A stretch of DNA of 64,000 nucleotides from Diplonema papillatum (taxonomy: Eukaryota; Euglenozoa; Diplonemea; Diplonemida; Diplonemidae): the NCBI GenBank assembly GCA_030068145.1, contig JAPJBO010000155.1, forward strand, positions 186,001 to 250,000, in the 5' to 3' direction. Positions within the stretch are counted from its first letter, which is position 1. Each line of letters opens with the position of its first letter. Shown here in pieces: positions 31,200 through 40,927 of the stretch. The position numbers and the translations under genes were made by a program. The notes beneath the pieces are model-generated. The model saw only the letters and a program-made list of their open reading frames with translations, had not been told where the DNA came from and searched no databases.

Positions 31200-31713
31200 G
31201 GCAGCGTTGTTAGAAAACGGCGTTTTTTAAGGAAATCGATTCTTAAAATACGGAAAACGTTTTCTAAAGGAAAACGTTTTTTAAGGGAAAACGTTCGTGG
31301 TAACGACGTGGTTCTACTCTTGTTCACCTATTTCACGCCTCTTTTGGTACGCATCGCTTCACGCTTCCTCCGGTGAGGAAGTGCTCACGCAATCGAGATG
31401 CACTTCCAGAAAACTCGTGCTCGCAGAAGAGGCACTTCACTGCCTTCATGCTCTTCCCTTCGGTTTTCACCTCCACGCCCTGCCAGACAATGGTTTCGTG
31501 CGATCGTTTCGCCATCTTTTTCCTTTTCCCGTTGTACCGTGTGTCCTTCCTATTGGAACGGGTGTACAGGTAAGGGTAACGCGCATTTCACTGTAACGTT
31601 TTCTAAGCGTTTTCTAACGGGCCCGCCGTTAAAATACGGAAAACGTTTTCTGAGGGAAAACGTTTTCTACGTATTTTAAAACGCTGCCCTAGGGGGGGGG
31701 GGGGGGGGGGGTC
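31187..31713 (-). mobile_element. Small transposon with BED finger, flanked by CTAGGGCAGCGTT ends
   Basis: Left end CCCCCCCTAGGGCAGCGTT and right end, inverted, CCCTAGGGCAGCGTTTTAAAA. Both ends carry arrays of AAAACGTTTTC words. The flanking C tract on the left and G tract on the right are also inverted. It lies directly against the right end of the previous element. Confidence 0.6.
31333..31515 (-). CDS. BED-type zinc finger fragment
   Basis: 60 codons, MAKRSHETIVWQGV to a stop. CLFCEHEFSGSASRLREHFL and then C form a C-x2-C...H-x4-5-C pattern, as in BED fingers at the N-terminus of hAT transposases, where they bind transposon ends. The rest of the transposase is missing, so it is a remnant or a solo DNA-binding protein. 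Confidence 0.6.
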   Translation of the reverse strand: MAKRSHETIVWQGVEVKTEGKSMKAVKCLFCEHEFSGSASRLREHFLTGGSVKRCVPKEA

Positions 31714-32289
31714 GAATACTAACAGTTATTCCGACTCAAGCTTTGCAAGCTGTGGTTGACCGTCACCTTCCTGGACCAGGAGCGGCGTTTTTAGACTGTT
31801 TCTTGTAGTAAGCGGTCAATTTTCTGAAGTCTCCGTTTGACTTGTGAGGCGGGGGGGGAAGGGGGGGGTTTACTTTTGTGCTGTTATAGCAGGGTCTGGG
31901 CAGTGTGTTTTCATTCCTTTTCGTACTTTGTGTCGCTTTTACTTTACTGTTTACTGTCACATGTGGTTGCGCATCCGTGTAACTTCGTTTTAGCGTATGT
32001 GACCGACACCAGGTCCACTGCATTGTGCAAGTGGTGCTGGGCCCCACGTCCTACACGTTGAGCATTGAGTTCTTTAAGGTGCAAGTGCCATCAAGGCAGG
32101 CGAGCACACGTTGAGCAGGGGTTGCCGTGCAGTCCGTATCGGTCTACGTGTCAAACCTGTAGCTTTCTACTTTGTTCTTTTACGGGGAGGGGTAACAAAG
32201 TAGCGGGACGGATAAAAAAAGCCATTTGGCGTCAATACAGAAAAAAAAGAAGGTGTGGAAAAAAGGAACTGCTTGTTGTCCTCCGCAGT

Positions 32290-33115
32290 TAAGGTACTCT
32301 GAATGCACAAGGCATCGTGGCTGGTTAACGATTCGTCGACATCTTGAGCTTGCGGTGTCTTTTTTTGCACCACGGTTTGTGGTGGCGTAAGCTAGTGAAC
32401 TGCGGCTTTCCCTTCGTCTGTCCGTCACTGTGGCAATATGGGCAAAATTGCTTCTTTCCGGCGTTGCAGAAGACGGCATTTTTGCGACGCGACGATGACG
32501 GTAGGTCTTTGCAGAAACGTAGATGGATGCTAAGGCCGCGGGCGCCTTAGCATCCATCTACAGCAGTGTGTCTGATTCGGTGGTACGTGTATGGCAATTT
32601 GGGCACTGAAGTTGTTCGACTTCCTCCTCAGGAGCAGCGAGCCGACGATTCATGGCCGCGTATGTGCTCCAGTAGTTGCTGGGTTGACGCTGCGGTTTCG
32701 TCGGGGACGGGAGGAGAGGGTTGAGTTGGTTCTGCGGTACAACGGTTGAGGTCCGTGGCTGCGTCTTGTCTCCGTGTTGGCGGGGTTGGCGGGCAGTGTA
32801 GTGCTGCGTCCGGCTGCAGACTTTCGTGGACTTGGTTGGGAGATTCGTGGGGAGGTTCTGCTAAGTCGCAGGCGTAGAAGAGTACACTCGTACATTGGTC
32901 TGAAAAGCCGCTGTACGGGGCTTGTGTGACGCGTTCGTTGTCGAAGCGCGTCCATCTCGTATCGTTGTACGGGGTATCGTTCAGCACGTGGACGGTGTAA
33001 TGGCCAGCATTGTTTTGTCCTGCGTGGGCGACAACGGCTCTGAGCTTCAGTACGCCGGCGTTGTTAGGGAGTTTGACTGTTGGGATTGGCCGCCACGGGT
33101 CGGCGGTTTTCGGTT
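32290..33115 (-). pseudogene. C-terminal fragment of a ubiquitin-specific protease with zinc fingers
   Basis: From about 33110 the minus strand reads PWRPIPTVKLPNN, LKLRAVVAHAGQNNAGHYTV, then NDTRWTRFDNERVT and CTSVLFYAC. This is the His box (GHY) and the end of a USP catalytic domain. The Cys box half is not found. A Pro-rich stretch follows, ending in a stop in that frame. In a shifted frame there are two C-x2-C units (LQCPNCHTRT and FCPYCHSDG...HHKPWC). A perfect 18-bp hairpin at 32519 separates the two finger segments and breaks the frame. It is likely a decayed gene end or captured fragment. Distinct from the OTU protease at 39739. Confidence 0.6.
32519..32561. repeat. Perfect 18-bp hairpin
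   Basis: GTAGATGGATGCTAAGGC, a 7-nt G/C loop, then its exact reverse complement. It sits between two zinc-finger coding segments. Confidence 0.95.
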
Positions 33116-33439
33116 GTGTGCTGGTTCCGTAATATACGTATTACGAGACTTTGGACTTTGCTGATGCTGTGTTGTAGCGTTACTTTGTTACTGGCTGTCG
33201 GAAGGTTGGTGCGGGGCACAGAGGAAGTTCAGACATTCTTGTGCTGTTCCAGCTATCGGGGCGAGAAACAATTTTTCTTTTTCTTTTTTCTTTTTCTTCT
33301 TCTTCTTCTGCTGAGCCAGGGGACTTTAGCTCTTTGTCTGACCGAGCAAAAAAGCCGGTTTCAGCGAAACCCCCGGTTTTTCGGCTCTCTGGTGCCGGTG
33401 GGGTGTCTGAGTGCCTGGAACTGTCGCCCCACACACACA

Positions 33440-34090
33440 AACTAGGGAACGGAGAGGATATAGGCCTGCGGTGGCAGTGTGCACGTCATCAAACTACGGA
33501 GGTGGTAAGTGAAAAAAAAGCTTTGATGGCAGTAATAGTATTCAGGGGGGCACTGCGCTTGTGCGCACCAAGGCTTCCTTGTAGTTTTTGAATGAGCAGA
33601 AACGATTTGCTCGTGTTCTTCCGTCGTTTTCGAGGTCCTCGACAGAAGCTCCAGTCCGCACATGATGTCCTTCAACGTATCATTGTGCAGAGTGGTTCGG
33701 AGACGGCTCTTGACAAGTTTCAGGGGCGAAAACATCCTCTCCGCACCGGCAGTTCCTTGCTGCAACCAGCAGCATCTGGGTACAGCATTCTAAACTGGAT
33801 GTCACCCAAGAGGCTTGCCTGCACTTGACTGAACTCGTGCCTGGATCAGTTCCTCTAGCGAGGTCGTGTGCGAGTGCACAGGTGGCCGTGTATGTCATGT
33901 CATCCATGGGGTGAGCTTGTGCGTGTGTTTTCAGGTGGTTCACAAGAGGAGCAACCTGTTCTTTGGACTTTTTCGACGTTGCCAAAAAATTCCCAGCGTG
34001 GATTTTATTCACACAAAAGCTGGGATGGTGGCATTCTGAATGCGGCCATAATGCTTCGCCCATCTTGGGGCTTTGCATACCTTCCCTCAC
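33440..34090 (-). pseudogene. hAT transposase C-terminal fragment
   Basis: GTAGAERMFSPLKLVKSRLR followed by TTLHNDTL matches the hAT dimerisation motif (x-E-R-x-F-S-x-x-K-L-x-K-S-R-L). Upstream frames carry IHAGNFLATSKKSKEQV and CALAHDLARGTDPG, but two frame changes lie between 33680 and 33840. It is a different hAT lineage from 18552-19588. Confidence 0.65.
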
Positions 34091-34329
34091 CGCCTATTTG
34101 ATATTTTAGCGTTATTCGTGGATTTTAGTTTAGCTGGGTGCCCGCGAACTGTGTTCCACTGACCAACATCGCATTGCTGCACAGTACACCGCATGGTGAC
34201 ACGGACACATCACGTGACATCACGTGCGCATCACGGGCCACACCGTGACGTGCCACGTGACAGCAGAACTGTACAGCACAGTACAGTACTGCGGGAGCCA
34301 CTTTTCTTTGTTTCCGGCGAGATTTGTTT

Positions 34330-34590
34330 TTCAAAGGCCGCGGAGGTCAGCGGACCGGAGCTACCGGAGAGGGTGTATGTGCGTTGTGTGGTAACCTAAT
34401 ACGTGTGTGTGTGCGATGATGTGGGTTTGTGGCAGCCTGATACGTGTGCGCTGGCTGTTACACGAGCTTGATGCTCCGCATGGATGCTTGGTGCCGTGTG
34501 CCGTGGGCACCGCCCGCTACACACGGGGATTCGTTTGCGACAATAAACCCTCGGAGGGAAAAAGACTGCGTGTTTATCCCACTCAAGAAA
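34330..34590 (+). repeat. R8 dispersed repeat
   Basis: Same as 6427-6690 with a few indels. Followed by A-rich and AAACCCGGTTTC simple sequence to 34700. Confidence 0.75.
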
Positions 34591-34730
34591 AAAACCCAAA
34601 AAAAAAAAAAAAACGAAATCGAAATTTAAAAATTATTTTTATTTTATTTTTGAAAAATCGAAACCGGAAAACCCCGGTTTCGAAACCGGGTTTCTAAAGT
34701 CCCCTGTTCTGAGCAGTTGCCCGGAAAGAT

Positions 34731-35061
34731 GGAAATACTCGAGGGGCTGCCTTTGTGCTTACTTCGAAGGAGGCTAGAGGGGGAGAAATAATACAACTAC
34801 AAAATGGGTCTTTTTTGTTGAACGCTTACGCCTGTTGTTTGCGGTGAATGAAAGAAGGGACGGGACATCAGTCCCGACCACCCTCTTCACCCAACTCACC
34901 GCGCCCGACCTGTCGAGTTGCATCGGCATTTTTGTTGAGCGCTTACGCCCGCCACGGAACCCAGATTCACCTGTGTTTCGTGTGGGCTACAGCACATTTA
35001 CCTCCTTTGATCTTTTTGCAGCTGGCAGCCTGCTCAAGTATTTCCTAAAAAGCAGGTGCTT
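34731..35061 (+). repeat. Family A repeat with a 95-bp interruption
   Basis: Left part 34731-34835 and right part 34935-35061 are one copy split after GAACGCTTACGCC. The interruption repeats GAGCGCTTACGCCCGCC at its right side, so a short stretch of the target is present twice. Confidence 0.7.
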
Positions 35062-35354
35062 ATAGTAGTAGTGATACAATAATAAAATCCTCACTCCTAT
35101 GCTTGTGTCTGTCACTCTCGTCCTCCGCTCCTGCTCTGCTTGCCGCGCGCCGTATAGTTGGAGTAAAAGGTGAAGCCAGAAAGCTGTTAATCTTGCTGCT
35201 GACCTCATGAAGTGGTGCGTGAAAATGAAGCAAGTGGGGAAGCAAGCTACTTTGTTTCTCTGGACGGATTGGGAGCGGCAAACCTGTCGTTCGGAATATT
35301 ATTAGTCTTCAAAGAAACAAGTTTCTTTTCCTACCAAAAAAAATCCGCGAATAC

Positions 35355-36281
35355 CTGGACGGTGTCGTTTTCGTGTCCGAACACGATGACGCAGCTGCCG
35401 CAAGGGCTCGACACCCGCAGGTTGTGCAGCTCGATGACGCCGTCCGCGAGCGGCGCGCGCAGCGTCGGTGCCCCGTCGAAGAGGATAGGGGACGAGGGGT
35501 CCACCTCCAGCCGGCCGCCGGCCGCCATGCGGCCTGGCCGAAGGGTCACCTCCGCGGTGTCCAGCCGGTTGACGTCGCCGTGGCTGTCGACCGCTGATAC
35601 GGAGATCGAGCACGGGACGTCGTGCACCACGCCGCCGCCCTTCAACGCAGCGGACAACGCGGCGGTCGTGGTGGTCACTTGGACGGGGCCGATGGTCAAA
35701 TCCGCGACCTCCGCCGCGGCCGCCTGCAAGTAGCAAGCATCGCACGCCCGGGAAAACACCAGCGCCGCGCTCCCGGTGCCGTTCGCAAACTCCACCGCCA
35801 CCTCGAGAGCCCCGTTCTCCGCGATCGCTCCGCCTCCGCCGTTGCCGCCGTTGGGCAACAGCGTCACCACAACTGGGCGAGTCCAGCCCTCGGCTGTGTT
35901 GCCCTGGGTGTCGACGACTGCCAGGGGGAGAGGGTAGGGCAGTCCTTTTGTGGCAGGGGGGCCTGGGGCGCCGGCTAAGGCGAGCTTGGCGGCGGCGGAG
36001 AGCACGCGGACGGGCGGGAGCGCCGCGGCGGCGACGCCCGGGAGGGAGGCCGCGAAGGCGAGCCGGCACGCGGAGCAGGCGGCGCCGAACTGCAGGCGGA
36101 ACGACGCGGCGCCGGCGGCCAGACCGGCGGCCGGCAGCGGCAGCTGCCCGCCGGTGGCGGGGTCGGTGTTCGAGAGGACGCCGCCGTCTCCGTTGCCGCC
36201 TCCGGCGGCCAGCGAGCATGTTACCGTCACGTTGCTGACCATCGCCACGTACCCGGCTGCATCCAACATCTGCACCGTGAT
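35355..36281 (-). CDS. Large secreted multi-domain protein, exon 4
   Basis: 309 codons, phase 0 at both ends: acceptor ACCGCAG at 36282 and donor CAG-GTATTC at 35354. Three repeats of the gene's characteristic domain lie in it. Each has an N-terminal strand (ITVQMLDAAGYVAM, AKLALAGAPGPPA, TAALSAALKGGG), a glycine turn (GGGNGDGG, GGNGGGG) and a C-terminal strand with two cysteines (FGAACSACRLAF, FSRACDACYLQ, SSPCGSCVIVF). The spacing suggests a disulphide within each domain, fitting an extracellular beta-sandwich. No next exon was found below 35355, so the gene's 3' end is unknown. The first domain is duplicated in fragments at 36.8, 38.5 and 39.9 kb. Confidence 0.8.
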
Positions 36282-36302
36282 CTGCGGTGGAAGTTTTTTT
36301 TA

Positions 36303-37440
36303 GAGTTATAGTTCGCTTGAGAATCCGGGATTTTAGAGTCTCCGGGTGACCTTCGTCGAATGGGTTCTTTTAGAGCTCATAAGTACTGGGTGGGGTTTGA
36401 GGGGGGCATGCATGGCTTCGTGTACACTTTACTTGCTTGCTTTGGCAAGTCAGGTTCAAAACAGTTGGTGACCGACACCAAGATCTCACCAGGTTAGGTT
36501 TTTTGCAAATAATTTGCCTGAGAACAAGACAGTGCATGGAACAGGAATGTTTTAAGTGTAGAACTCCCTACTCATGAAACCTTGAGGGACTGGCCCTGAG
36601 CATGTCTTTCATCGCGGAAGGGAAGGGGACTGTCCGGGTGGTCTGTTGCCTTCGGTGTCGACGACTGCCAGGGGGGAAAAACTTAGTTTAATGTTTAGTT
36701 ACCAGGGGGAGAAGCTTAGTTTAATGTTTAGTTACCAGGGGAAGGGGGTAGGGCAGTACTTTTGTGGCAGGGAGGCCTGGGGCGCCGGCGGAGAGCACGC
36801 GGACGGGCGGGAGCGCCGCGGCGGCGACGCCCGGGAGGGAGGCCGCGAAGGCGAGCCGGCACGCGGAGCAGGCGGCGCCGAACTGCAGGCGGAACGACGC
36901 GGCGCCGGCGGCCAGGCCGGCGGCCGGCAGCGGCAGCTGCCGGCCGGTGGCGGGGTCGGTGTTCGACAGGACGCCGCCGTCTCCGTTGCCGCCTCCGGCG
37001 GCCAGCGAGCATGTTACCGTCACGTTGCTGACCATCGCCACGTACCCGGCTGCATCCAACATCTGCACCGTGATCTGCGGTGGAAGTTTTTTGTAGAGCT
37101 ATAGTTCGCTTGAGAATCCGGGATTTTAGAGTCTCCGGGTGACCTTCGTCGAATGGGTTCTTTTAGAGCTCATAAGTACTGGGTGGGGTTTGAGGGGGGC
37201 ATGCATGGCTTCGTGTACACTTTACTTGCTTGCTTTGGCAAGTCAGGTTCAAAACAGTTGGTGACCGACACCAAGATCTCACCAGGTTAGGTTTTTTGCA
37301 AATAATTTGCCTGAGAACAAGACAGTGCATGGAACAGGAATGTTTTAAGTGTAGAACTCCCTACTCGTGAAACCTTGAGGGACTGGCCCTGAGCATTCTG
37401 TCTTTCATCGCGGAAGGGAAAGGGGACTGTCCGGGTGGTA
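36303..37440. repeat. Tandem duplication of intron 3 with R4 repeats
   Basis: 36303-36640 and 37091-37430 are almost identical (R4 start TTCGCTTGAGAATCCGGG, later GCATGCATGGCTTCGTG). Each follows a copy of the start of exon 4. A 33-bp unit with AGCTTAGTTTAATGTTTAG is repeated at 36675, 36710 and 37480. Confidence 0.85.
36760..37074 (-). pseudogene. Partial copy of exon 4
   Basis: Acceptor and first domain of exon 4 (QMLDAAGYVAMVSNV to LPPVRVLSA), then a 21-bp deletion and early loss of homology. The frame stays open for about 105 codons. It could act as a mutually exclusive exon only if a donor is present; none is obvious. Confidence 0.75.
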
Positions 37441-37526
37441 TGTTGCCTTGGGTGTCAGGGGGAGAAGTCTGCCAGGGGGAGCTTAGCTTAATGTTTAGTT
37501 ACCAGGGAGGGGGTAGGGCAGTACTT

Positions 37527-38484
37527 CGAGACTGGAGGTCCTATGAACATGCAATGTGAATAGCCTCTATTCGAGCCAACCCCACTTTTCTTTACACTAA
37601 AAAAGTGTAATGTTTTGAACTGGATAATGGCGCGGAGCTGGCTTTTTCTCCCCCTGGGAAAATGTATATGGGTGGCAGAGTGAGCGGGTGTCGGCCTTCA
37701 GGCCGGTGTGTCCGGGTTCAAACCCCGCCCATGACACTTTTCCGGTCGAAGATTATTTCGAGGTTTGCTGTCGTTTCGGGGCCTGATGTGCCCGAAATTT
37801 GCGTTTTTTGCGGAGTTTCTCAGCCCCCCGGAGAAATACCGGAGGGGGGGGCGGCGGGAAAAGGCTGCCCCAGGGCGGCCCCCCCCCGTGCTGGGCCCCG
37901 GGTACGAGGCCAAACTTTACACCCGAACTTAGCTTCGCCCGGACTTTGTTTCGCCCGAACTTAGCTTCACCCGAGCTTTGCTTCGCCCGAACTTTGCTTC
38001 ACCTAACTTTGCTCACCCGAACTTAGCTTCGCCCGAACTTTGTTTCGCCCGAACTTAGCTTCACCAGAACTTTGCTTCACCCGAACTTAGCTTCGCCCGA
38101 ACTTTGCTTCACCAGAACTTAGCTTCGCCCGAACTTTGCTTCACCCGAACTTAGCTTCGCCGAACTTTGTTTCGCCCGATCTTAGCTTCACCAGAACGTC
38201 CGAACTTTGCTTCACCCAGAACTTAGCTTCGCCCGGACTTTGTTTCGCCCGAACTTAGCTTCACCTTCGCCCGAACTTTGCTTTACCAGAACTTTGCTCA
38301 CCCGAACTTAGCTTCGCCCGAACTTTGCTTCGCCCGAACTTTGTTTCGCCCGAACTTAGCTTCACCCGAACTTTGCTTCACCAGAACTTAGCATTGCCCG
38401 AACTTAGCTTCGCCCGAACTTTGCTGTTCCCCGAACTTTAACTGCTGCCTCCAGTCTCGCCACGCGCCGGCCTTAGCCGAGCGC
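37527..38484 (+). mobile_element. Composite element with tRNA-like head and GAACTT satellite, copy 1
   Basis: Starts CGAGACTGGAGGTCC and ends TAGCCGAGCGC. Order: 140 bp leader, tRNA-like sequence, about 180 bp spacer, then about 30 variants of CCCGAACTTTGCTTCGC and CCCGAACTTAGCTTCAC, and a 60-bp tail. It interrupts a sequence that is intact at 36750-36775 (GGGCAGTACTTTTGTGGCAG); ACTT is found on both sides, so a 4-bp target duplication is likely. Copy 2 is at 61269-62180. Confidence 0.85.
37666..37735 (+). tRNA. tRNA-like sequence in the composite element
   Basis: Has a Pol III A-box-like TGGCAGAGTGAGCGG and B-box-like GGGTTCAAACC, a possible 7-bp acceptor stem (ATGGGTG with CGCCCAT) and a strong anticodon-arm hairpin (GGCC-TTCA-GGCC). 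The D arm is poor and the arms do not fit standard numbering, so it is more likely a tRNA-derived Pol III promoter than a working tRNA. Confidence 0.45.
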
Positions 38485-38494
38485 ACTTAATTTT

Positions 38495-38740
38495 GTGGCA
38501 GGGGGGCCTGGGGCGCCGGCTAAGGCGAGCTTGGCGGCGGCGGAGAGCACCTCGGGAGCGCCTCAGCGCCCGGGAGGGAGGCCGCGAAGGCGAGGAGCCG
38601 GTGGCGGGGTCGGTGTTCGAGAGGACGCCGCCGTCTCCGTTGCCGCCTCCGGCGGCCAGCGAACATGTTACCGTCACGCTGCTGACCATCGCCACGTACC
38701 CGGCTGCATCCAACATCTGCACCGTGATCTGTGGTGAAAA
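38495..38740 (-). pseudogene. Partial, internally deleted copy of exon 4
   Basis: The start of exon 4 is present (QMLDAAGYVAMVSSV to NTDPATG), then a deletion joins it to the later SLPG region. Ends near the tail of the composite element. Confidence 0.7.
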
Positions 38741-38789
38741 TTGAAACATTTTGCCTGAGAGCAACCACAACGCGCAGTTCAAGCCTGCC

Positions 38790-38880
38790 GCCTCGCATCG
38801 CGGCCTCCCTCCCGGGCGCCGAGGCGCTCCCGTCCGTCCACGTGCTCTCCGCCGCCGCCAAGCTCGCCTTAATCGGCGCC
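38790..38880 (+). pseudogene. Inverted fragment of exon 4
   Basis: The plus strand reads AASLPGAEALPSVHVLSAAA, the same segment that the minus strand carries at 38600-38510. So the two fragments form an inverted repeat around 38700. Confidence 0.7.
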
Positions 38881-38923
38881 GCACGTTTACACGAGAGGCA
38901 AGATTCTGCTCAAAAACTCAAAC

Positions 38924-39739
38924 TCAGATTACCCCAGCAGTCGTAGACGCCCTGGCTGTTGGCATGCGTGGGCGTTTTCTGCGAGGTGGCGACTCGGGTT
39001 GCGACTGCGATAGGCCTTCGAGTACTTCGTTGAAGAAGCTTGACCCGTCCCCAGTGGGATTGGGAACGGGACCCATGTTCGACGACCGGGTGAAAAACCG
39101 GGTTTTTGTGTCATCGTTCATGTTGCCCTGGACTGGTATGAAGTGCCATTGGGCAATGTGGCCAAGCAGTTGGCGGTTAGAGCCGTTTCCTACTTCGATG
39201 TACTTGTAATCACCCGCTTCCGTGATCTGGAAGACACAGAGTTGGGTGTCTCGCAGGCGGGAGAAGCCTTCAAGGGCGAAGTGGTCTCCCCACGCACCGT
39301 TCCGTAAACCTTCGATGTAGCTCGTTGTAGACCAGTCTACGCAGAACGGTCGAAGGTAGGATTGGTTGCTTTCCCAATAATCCGCTATCTCCTGGCGGAG
39401 ATGTTGCGCGTCTTCCTGCTTGCCATAAGCAAGACTGTGGAAGAGGCAGTTACCGTCGCCGGGTACTGACCGTGGCTGAAGGCCAATGCTGCGAAGACGT
39501 GTGTTCAGTCTCGCTTCGCGTGCGATCATGCCGTTACTGGCCAGGGGCCGTACCCATTGAGGCTTGCCTACCTCCTCGTTTTCTGCGAGTGGGAAGAAGG
39601 CCGACTTCGTGGTGTGCGTCAGTTCGTCAACAAACCTTCCGAGCTTTTGCTTTCTTTTGCGCCCCACGATGGGTTCCTCTTCTATGAGGGGGAGACCTGC
39701 TTCGTATGCTGCCACACACGAGTGAAACCACTTTCTCAA
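38924..39739 (-). CDS. OTU-family cysteine protease
   Basis: 271 codons, intact. The catalytic core starts with SVPGDGNCLFHSLAYG at about residue 92, which has the Asp and Cys of the OTU catalytic site. It continues with ALRQEIADYW-like and YIEGLRNGAWGDHFALEGFS, and has QWHFIPV near residue 200, which supplies the catalytic His. OTU proteases cleave ubiquitin or ubiquitin-like chains. The C-terminus is basic (PPRRKRPRMP). It lies in intron 3 of the large secreted-protein gene on the same strand, between exon fragments. OTU domains are also carried by several transposon types, so capture by a mobile element is possible. The start is the first ATG; an upstream exon is not excluded. Confidence 0.75.
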   Translation of the reverse strand: MRKWFHSCVAAYEAGLPLIEEEPIVGRKRKQKLGRFVDELTHTTKSAFFPLAENEEVGKPQWVRPLASNGMIAREARLNTRLRSIGLQPRSVPGDGNCLFHSLAYGKQEDAQHLRQEIADYWESNQSYLRPFCVDWSTTSYIEGLRNGAWGDHFALEGFSRLRDTQLCVFQITEAGDYKYIEVGNGSNRQLLGHIAQWHFIPVQGNMNDDTKTRFFTRSSNMGPVPNPTGDGSSFFNEVLEGLSQSQPESPPRRKRPRMPTARASTTAGVI

Positions 39740-40927
39740 GTGACGTTGGGAAGTTTAGGGAGACGCTCCTGTACCCCTTGGAAGAAGACCTTCTTAAGTT
39801 TGTGCTTCAAGTGGCCTCTGTTGAGGAGAAGAAAAATTGAAAGAATGCTCAGGGCCAGTCCCTCAAGGCTTCATTACTAGGGAGTCTTACACTTTATACA
39901 TTCCTGTTCTATACAACAGCAGGCGGCGCCGAACTGCAGGCGGAACGGCCAGTGGCGGGGTCGGTGTTCGCCAGGACGCCGCCTCCGGCGGCCAGCGAAC
40001 ATGTTGACTTGCTTGATCAAGTAGGGCATGAAACCTTAAGGCACTGGCCTTCGGGTGTCGACGACTGTCAGTGGAAGAGGCTAGGGCAACTTTTACCTGC
40101 GGCTCCGGCCAAGGCGAGCTCGACGCCGGTGCCCCGCGGGATCGCAAGAGGAGGAACTGCAAAAATTAATAACATCCTTCTCCTACTGCGTATACTGGCT
40201 CCGTCTGCTGTTTCGTCTATACCGTCGCGGATGATGCAAAAGACGAAAGTAGAAAGGTCAGGCAGTGATTCGGTGTGTTTGTCACAATCGTCAAGCGAGG
40301 GGTGAAGTTACGATGCTTTCGGGATAGCGACGGGGTTATTTAACTTGTACAAGTGTTAGGTATTCGTCGGATATATTAATCTTCTGAGATCTCTGCGATC
40401 TTATTACAGATAGACTTATACGACAAAAATCAACAGGCACACCTCGAGGTAGTCGCGAACGGAGATCTCCGCCGCTACCACATTCAAGTCGGCTTGCCGA
40501 GCCCAAGCAGGCGTTTTCACAACAAGAGACACCGGCTGTGATGTGAGGGTTGTTAGAATGCACGTATCGGTAACTCCTGTAGTGAATTATAGCCCAGGCT
40601 GTCAGCTTTCTTGCGTCACAGCTGACGCTCCTGCCTGCTGTCCGTACTGACCACGCAGTGCGGCATTGCACGTATCGGTAACTCCTGTAGTGAATTATAG
40701 CCCAGGCTGTCCGCTTTCTCGCGTTACAGCTGACGCTGCCTGCTGTCCATACGCCTTATCGCTGCTCAAGCTTCGCAGCTAGAAAGCGGGTCACACGTCA
40801 AAAAGTAGGAAACACCCAGCACACAGTGCGAATCTCTCGAAATAATGCGAGGTGTGGCCAAAGCAGCGCGGATCCCCCTGGCAAGACAGACTGTCGGGGG
40901 GTGAAGAAGGGGTGTGCAGCAACAAAC
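39740..40927 (-). other. Rest of intron 3 of the large gene
   Basis: 39900-40140 contains small scraps of exon 4 (GCGGCGCCGAACTGCAGG, GGTCGGTGTTCG). 40560-40620 and 40672-40735 are two copies of a 65-bp block (CACGTATCGGTAACTCCTG). No gene seen. Confidence 0.5.

Noticed and set aside
35302..36219. 305-codon Arg-rich minus frame
   Set aside because: Shadow of exon 4 in another frame; its composition is typical of a G/C-rich shadow.
37666..37735. Functional tRNA with anticodon TCA (UGA reader)
   Set aside because: The D arm does not form, the arms do not fit normal numbering, and TGA is used as a stop in the genes here.
37919..38425. GAACTT satellite as telomeric repeat
   Set aside because: It is internal, irregular in length and part of a defined insertion.
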